From NCBI GenBank assembly GCA_019671005.1, contig CM033714.1:82141909-82205908 (forward strand): a DNA stretch of 64,000 bases. Reading direction: 5' to 3'. The position numbers were made by a program, and so were the translations under genes. Origin of the DNA: Hibiscus mutabilis (taxonomy: Eukaryota; Streptophyta; Magnoliopsida; Malvales; Malvaceae). The notes under the pieces are model-generated. The model had not been told where the DNA came from, ran no database searches, and saw only the letters and a list, made by a program, of their open reading frames with translations. Positions 59,581-64,000 of the stretch are shown one piece after another; within the stretch, counting starts at the first letter, position 1; each line of letters begins with the position of its first letter.

Positions 59581-60868
59581 GTGAAAGTTTGGAAATCAGT
59601 TACCATGGATGGAGACACAGAAGGAATTGAACGGGCTCAAGAGGGGTTACAAGAATGGATGACCAAGCCTCAACAAAATACGAAGAACTACACTTTTACA
59701 CTATGTTTGATCATTTACCCTATGACATCTAACCTGAATACAGAGATAGGTTCTGTGAAATCTACCATCTCAGGATCAAGACTCGAGCAGCTAAAAGATA
59801 GATATGCAAGATTAGAGAAAGAGATTAAGGCAAGAGAAGATGTTGGTGATCCCAGATTTTATGCAAAAGAATTATGTTTAGTCCATGATCTAGTTATTCT
59901 GCCTGAATTCAAAGTCCCCAGTTTTGAGAAGTATGACGGTTCTAGTTGTCCTAAAATCCACTTGGCAATGTTCTGTAGGAAAATGGAAGGATATTTAGAT
60001 GATGATAAATTGTTGATCCACTATTTTCATGATAACCTGGTTGGACCTGCTGCAGTGTGGTACAACATATTAAGTTGAGAACAGATTCGATCATGGGTTG
60101 ATTTGGCCAAAGCATTTTTGGGGCAATAGAAGTATGTTATAGACCTATCTCCATATCACAATTTTCTGCAGAACGAGAATATGAAGGTCAATGAAAGATT
60201 TAAAGAATGTATTGATGTGGCGAGGATAAGCAGCCCAAGTACAACCGCCCATGAAAGAGGAAGAAGTATCTCTTATATTTCTTCAAACTCTTCCACCTCC
60301 TTTCATTGAGAGAATTCTTGCGAATTCAAGGTGCAGTTTTAATGACCCCATTGTGATTGGAAAAGTAATAGAAATAGGGATCCAATAAAGGAAAATTAGA
60401 TCAAGAATTGAAGATTGTGCTGATCAAGAAGCGAAGCAAGAGAAAGAGGTGAGTGAATGTAATGTTCAAAGTTCCCGGAGTCACAAGAGAAAGAGGCTAG
60501 CTAATTCATCAGAACGACCACAGAAAATTCCTCGAAGAAGTGTAAATCTAGAGATATTTGGAGTACTTATTTAAGAATTATTTCCTCACCTTGTTGAAGG
60601 ACAATATATCACTCCTAGGCCAATGAAGGTAATGCCAAATATATTTGCCCATAGCTATGATCCAGATGATATTTGTAACGTTCATATGGGGGCACCAAGA
60701 CATGCTACCAAGAAGTGTAGAGCTTTAGTGGAAGAAATCAAGAAGCTAGTCAGTAATAGAATCTTGAAACAAGAATTAGTTCAACAATGGCAAGGAGTAG
60801 GGCAAGCTTTTATTCCAACCGAGGAATCGAAGAGCCAGGAAGAATGCTTCCAAGATTGTTTGAAGTTC
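59581..60868 (+). pseudogene. Tat-type gag, degenerate
   Basis: 59581-60078 ends with ELCLVHDLVILPEFKVPSFE, KYDGSSCPKIHLAMFCRKME and GPAAVWYNILS then TGA. Reading continues through frame changes (SPYHNFLQNENMKVNERFKE, then PPPFIERILANS) to 60623-60868 (PRPMKVMPNIFAHSYDPDDI, CNVHMGAPRHATKKC). It is clearly homologous to the minus-strand gag at 27319-28850, notably in the LVILP.FKVP.FEKY segment. Confidence 0.85.
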
Positions 60869-63076
60869 TGAGAAATCTGTGTAACCCATGCTTCTACACT
60901 ACGTTGTTACAATCCACATGGACCATTTCTGAAGTAATACATAGAAATAATTCTACTACTTCAGACCCGAAAGTAGTAGAGAACTTTTTAGGGCATATAT
61001 CATGTTTGTTGGTTTTCATTTCAATGGAAGAATATTTTTGAAATAAATAAAATATATGTATATCCCTTCTTACCCTTGTAGGCCTCTACATGCTAATTGA
61101 AAGATATGGTATTGATTCCGGTATAAAGATCATTTGGATGTTGTGAAGACAATGAAGTGAAATTTGTTCCTCAATCTACTCTAGTCAGCAAAGCAAGAAA
61201 ATGTTAGATTACTACGCCTTTCGATGATGTTCGATGACAAATCTTTGAAATTCATAAATAGTGAAGTGGACTAGACAATTTTAACCGAGTATAGTTGCTT
61301 GAAATTGAAGTTCTAAGCGAAGTCTGCTATACCCTAAAAAATACAATAATAAGAGATAGAAACAAAATGAGAGAAAAGAGAAAAAAGTAACAAAAAAAGA
61401 AAAAAAAAGAAAAGTGAGGGGAAAAAAGATAAAGAAAAAAGAAAAATAAAAAAGAAAGAAGAGAAAAGAGAAAAGAGAAAGAGAGAGAAAAAATAAAAAA
61501 AGAAAAAGAAAAATAAGAGAAACAAAGAAAAGAAAACGAAAGGGCAAGAAATAATGAACTATTTGAATAAATAAGTCTCGGAGCACTCTGATGGAGCTGT
61601 GGGGATATCAAAAAATCTAATAAGGAGTTATGCTCCATCTATCCAATACCCAAGCGTCAGAGATGTATCTTTGAAGACATGTGTATAATAATATAATAAT
61701 AATAGCTAATAACAATCAGAAGCACACACGTGCTCTTATAGAACTTTATTCTTAGAATAATATTTTTGCACTCTACTGGTTAAACAATTCTGGAAAGCTT
61801 GAACATATTTATGAATGAAAAGGGATGAAGAGAATAGAAAAGGGTTTTTTTATCAGATCGAGCAACGTGATAATCATAGGGTATGAACCGAGTGATCTGG
61901 AAGAAATTTTATAACTTCAGATGTCACCAGAACATTTACAAGTTATGCTAATCATGAGAGGGTTGAATCTAAGGCGCTCATGCACTTAATATCTAGGGCA
62001 TCCTATTATGTTTTCTTTCTTTACATTAAGACTTTGATTTTTTGGATCTTGTAAGGTATCCTTCATTGAAATACCGATCAGCAAGCTGACAATTTTATAA
62101 ACAAAAAAATTTCCTTGTATTGGTTTAGAGATAAACTTCAAAAAGTAAGATCGTGGATGCAAATGGTCAACATGACATGGTAAAGATATGGTTGAGTATG
62201 AGACGCTCATCTATTCGGTAGTTTTTTTGTCAAAAAGAGGAATCACCCATCATGGGTTATGGTGAAGACAATGGTAATAATGTATATATCATATAGTTTA
62301 GGGACCTAAAGCAAGTTTCTACTTTGGAGTTCTGGTTGTAAAAGAATGAACTTGAAGAAAGTTTAGGGACTTGGAGAAAGTTCAGGGACTTGAGGCATTT
62401 GCTCACCCTAAATGATGAAAGAGGGGCAAATTCAACGTGATAGGGGCAAGAAACAAAGATATTGGTGGGGCATCATGGTGCATAAGAGTTCAAATTAGAA
62501 TAGACAAGAGAGGATGCAGAGCCTGAAAGAATTCGATCACTAAAGAAGTCAAAATCTGCTCAAAAAAGGAGCTCAATAATAAAATTTTGGGGCAAAATTT
62601 ATCGAAGCATAGAGACAGTAAGAGCTTAAGATAAATCTTAAGAAGAGAAATTTGAGCAAGATCTGATAAGAACAATCTAGAGAGATAAGAAGAAGAAGAA
62701 GAAGAAAAAGAGCTCAACAACAAAATTCTGGGGCAAATTTTGTCGGAGCATGAAGACAGTAAGAGCTTAAGGCAAATCTCGAAAAGATCAAGTTAAGAAA
62801 GATTTGAGAAGAACAATCTCAAGAGATGGGGTACCGTTGAAACAAAAGCAGAAAGCTCAACGAAGAAGTAAAGAAGATCAAAACGCATCCAAATGGTCCC
62901 CAGTTGTCACAATTCATGCATCATATATAGTTAGGCGTCCATAAGATAGGAGCATACTAACTCATGCATTCAAAGCTTTTGCACATTTTGACAAGAATTT
63001 TCAAATCAGCAAAGAACATATAAGATTTCAATCTACGACTTCGTGATTGGAGAAGTATATCTAGTAAAGATTTAGC

Positions 63077-63228
63077 GAAGGTTTCAACCCGTTTTAAGAG
63101 GCGTATCTCAGTAAAGATTTCAATCCATTTGAAGAGGCAGATCTCAACAAAGATTTCAATCTGTTTGGAGAGGCGGATCTCAGCAAAGATTTCAACCCGT
63201 TTGAAGAAGTGGATTTCAGCAACGATTT
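63077..63228 (+). repeat. 36-bp tandem repeat
   Basis: AAAGATTTCAAYCCGTTTGAAGAGGCGGATCTCAGC-type unit with starts near 63077, 63113, 63149 and 63185; a partial fifth follows. Confidence 0.85.
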
Positions 63229-63245
63229 TTCGATTGTCTACACAA

Positions 63246-63690
63246 GACAGAAAGTGCAGTGCAATCCTAAATCCTTCGGGTCATCATTAAGTCCTTCGTG
63301 ATGTTAAGTCATTCAGGCCATCATCTTCGGGAGTGATGTGATTGTTTACATATAGACAGAAAATGTATTACAATCCTAAATCCTTCGAGTTATCAGTAAG
63401 TCATTTGGGCATGATGTTAAGTCCTTCAGGCCATCACCTTCGGGAGTGATATGATTGTTTGCATAAGACAGAAAATGCATTACAATCCTAAATCCTTCAG
63501 GTCATCAATAAGTCCTTCAGCCATGATGTTAAGACCTTTGAGCCATCACCTTCTAGAGTGATGAGAGCATTTAATTGCATGCACAAGACAGAAAGTGCAG
63601 TGCAATTATAAAGCCTTCAGGTCATCAATAAGTTCTTCGGGTATGATGTTAAGTCCTTCAGACCGACACCTCTAGAAATGATGAAAACTT
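63246..63690 (+). repeat. Tandem repeat of about 110-120 bp
   Basis: GACAGAAARTGCAGTGCAAT, ATCCTTCGGGTCATCA, AAGTCCTTC...ATGATGTTAAG and CCATCACCTTCGGGAGTGAT recur with GACAGA at 63246, 63355, 63467 and 63587 (spacings 109, 112 and 120). Confidence 0.85.
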
Positions 63691-64000
63691 TTTGGATGGC
63701 GTCACAGTAAGACAATAGGGACATGGTATTGGCAGAAGATATTAACCTTTTGGGCCATTAGTTTCAATAAAAAGAAGGGAGTACATGTTACCAAGTTGGA
63801 AAGCATGATAGATCAACTTTGGGCTTAGATAAAGAAGATTCACAGTATAATTGGTCAAAAGTTTTAGCATTTCTCAGTGAAGAACTTGAAGCTTCTTAAT
63901 GATTTACCTAAGTTGTACATTTGATTTACAATTGATGTTGGAAGATTAATGATAAATTTGACTTTTTGCAGGTCACATATACGTTCCAAGCATAAAGGGA

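Larger units (their letters stand above)
60869..64000 (+). other. Non-coding 3' region of the Tat-type element, with several tandem repeats
   Basis: No pol domain follows gag. Contents in order: A/T-rich AAATAAATAAAATATATG (61,038); a purine-only AGAAAAAG tract (61,370-61,545); a 141-bp tandem duplication (62,571 and 62,712) containing the GGGGC hairpin motif; a 36-bp repeat (63,077-63,228); and a repeat of about 110-120 bp (63,246-63,690). The 3' LTR should lie beyond the window. Confidence 0.6.

Noticed and set aside
61281..61638. Phe/Leu/Ser-rich minus-strand ORFs
   Set aside because: They are translations of the purine-only tract at 61,370-61,545 and carry no protein signal.
63246..63690. 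CRISPR-like appearance of regularly spaced repeats
   Set aside because: Plant nuclear DNA; the spacers are themselves repeats and the units are over 100 bp. This is an ordinary tandem array.

Overview
This window is plant nuclear DNA from a dicot. Genes are intron-rich with GT-AG boundaries, intergenic DNA is AT-rich, and more than half the window is nested LTR retrotransposons. Repeat style (Tat/Ogre-type elements with a tRNA-Arg primer site, Athila-type elements, GTATCGATAC clusters) suggests Malvaceae (cotton or cacao relatives). That placement is an inference from memory, not a search.

Layout. (1) 1-15.4 kb is the gene-bearing part: the 3' two thirds of a clathrin heavy chain gene (+), a tiny ribosomal protein eL41 gene (-) with telo-box and site II promoter motifs, a decayed and truncated SAM50/Omp85 pseudogene (-), and an MRH1/MALE DISCOVERER-like LRR receptor pseudokinase gene (-) whose nine exons are all present but carry two single-base deletions. 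(2) 15.4-19.8 kb is AT-rich and holds a Mutator-type MITE with a 9-bp target duplication and a degenerate telomere-like tract. (3) 19.8-32.0 kb is a solo LTR (TSD TTAAC) split by a pol-less Tat/Ogre-type element on the minus strand. (4) 32.0-42.0 kb holds a copia RNase H remnant, a copia-type LTR broken by a decayed Athila element with a 350-bp direct repeat on both sides, and an unrecognised retroelement ORF followed by a polypurine tract and an LTR. (5) 42.1-42.8 kb is one intact single-exon gene for a glutaredoxin-fold cysteine-rich protein. (6) 45-64 kb is a second retroelement nest: Tat-type gag, interrupted by a solo LTR (TSD AAAAT), itself interrupted by a complete non-coding 7.26-kb LTR element (TSD ACATA), followed by a coiled-coil ORF and gag of another pol-less Tat-type element that runs off the window.

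The cellular genes look like independent housekeeping or signalling loci with no functional cluster. The most unusual signal is in the retroelements. Near-palindromic decamers (GTAYCGRTAC) occur in pairs offset by 20 bp, occasionally 21, at four separate LTR-related loci (20.8, 32.5, 40.9-41.4 and 50.7-51.0 kb). Two of these arrays lie about 100-125 bp upstream of a TATA box. A second recurrent signal is a copy of the primer-site core TGGCGACTCC inside the LTRs of three different Tat-type families, 160-180 bp before the real primer site. All identities come from reading translations and motifs by eye; no database search was possible.
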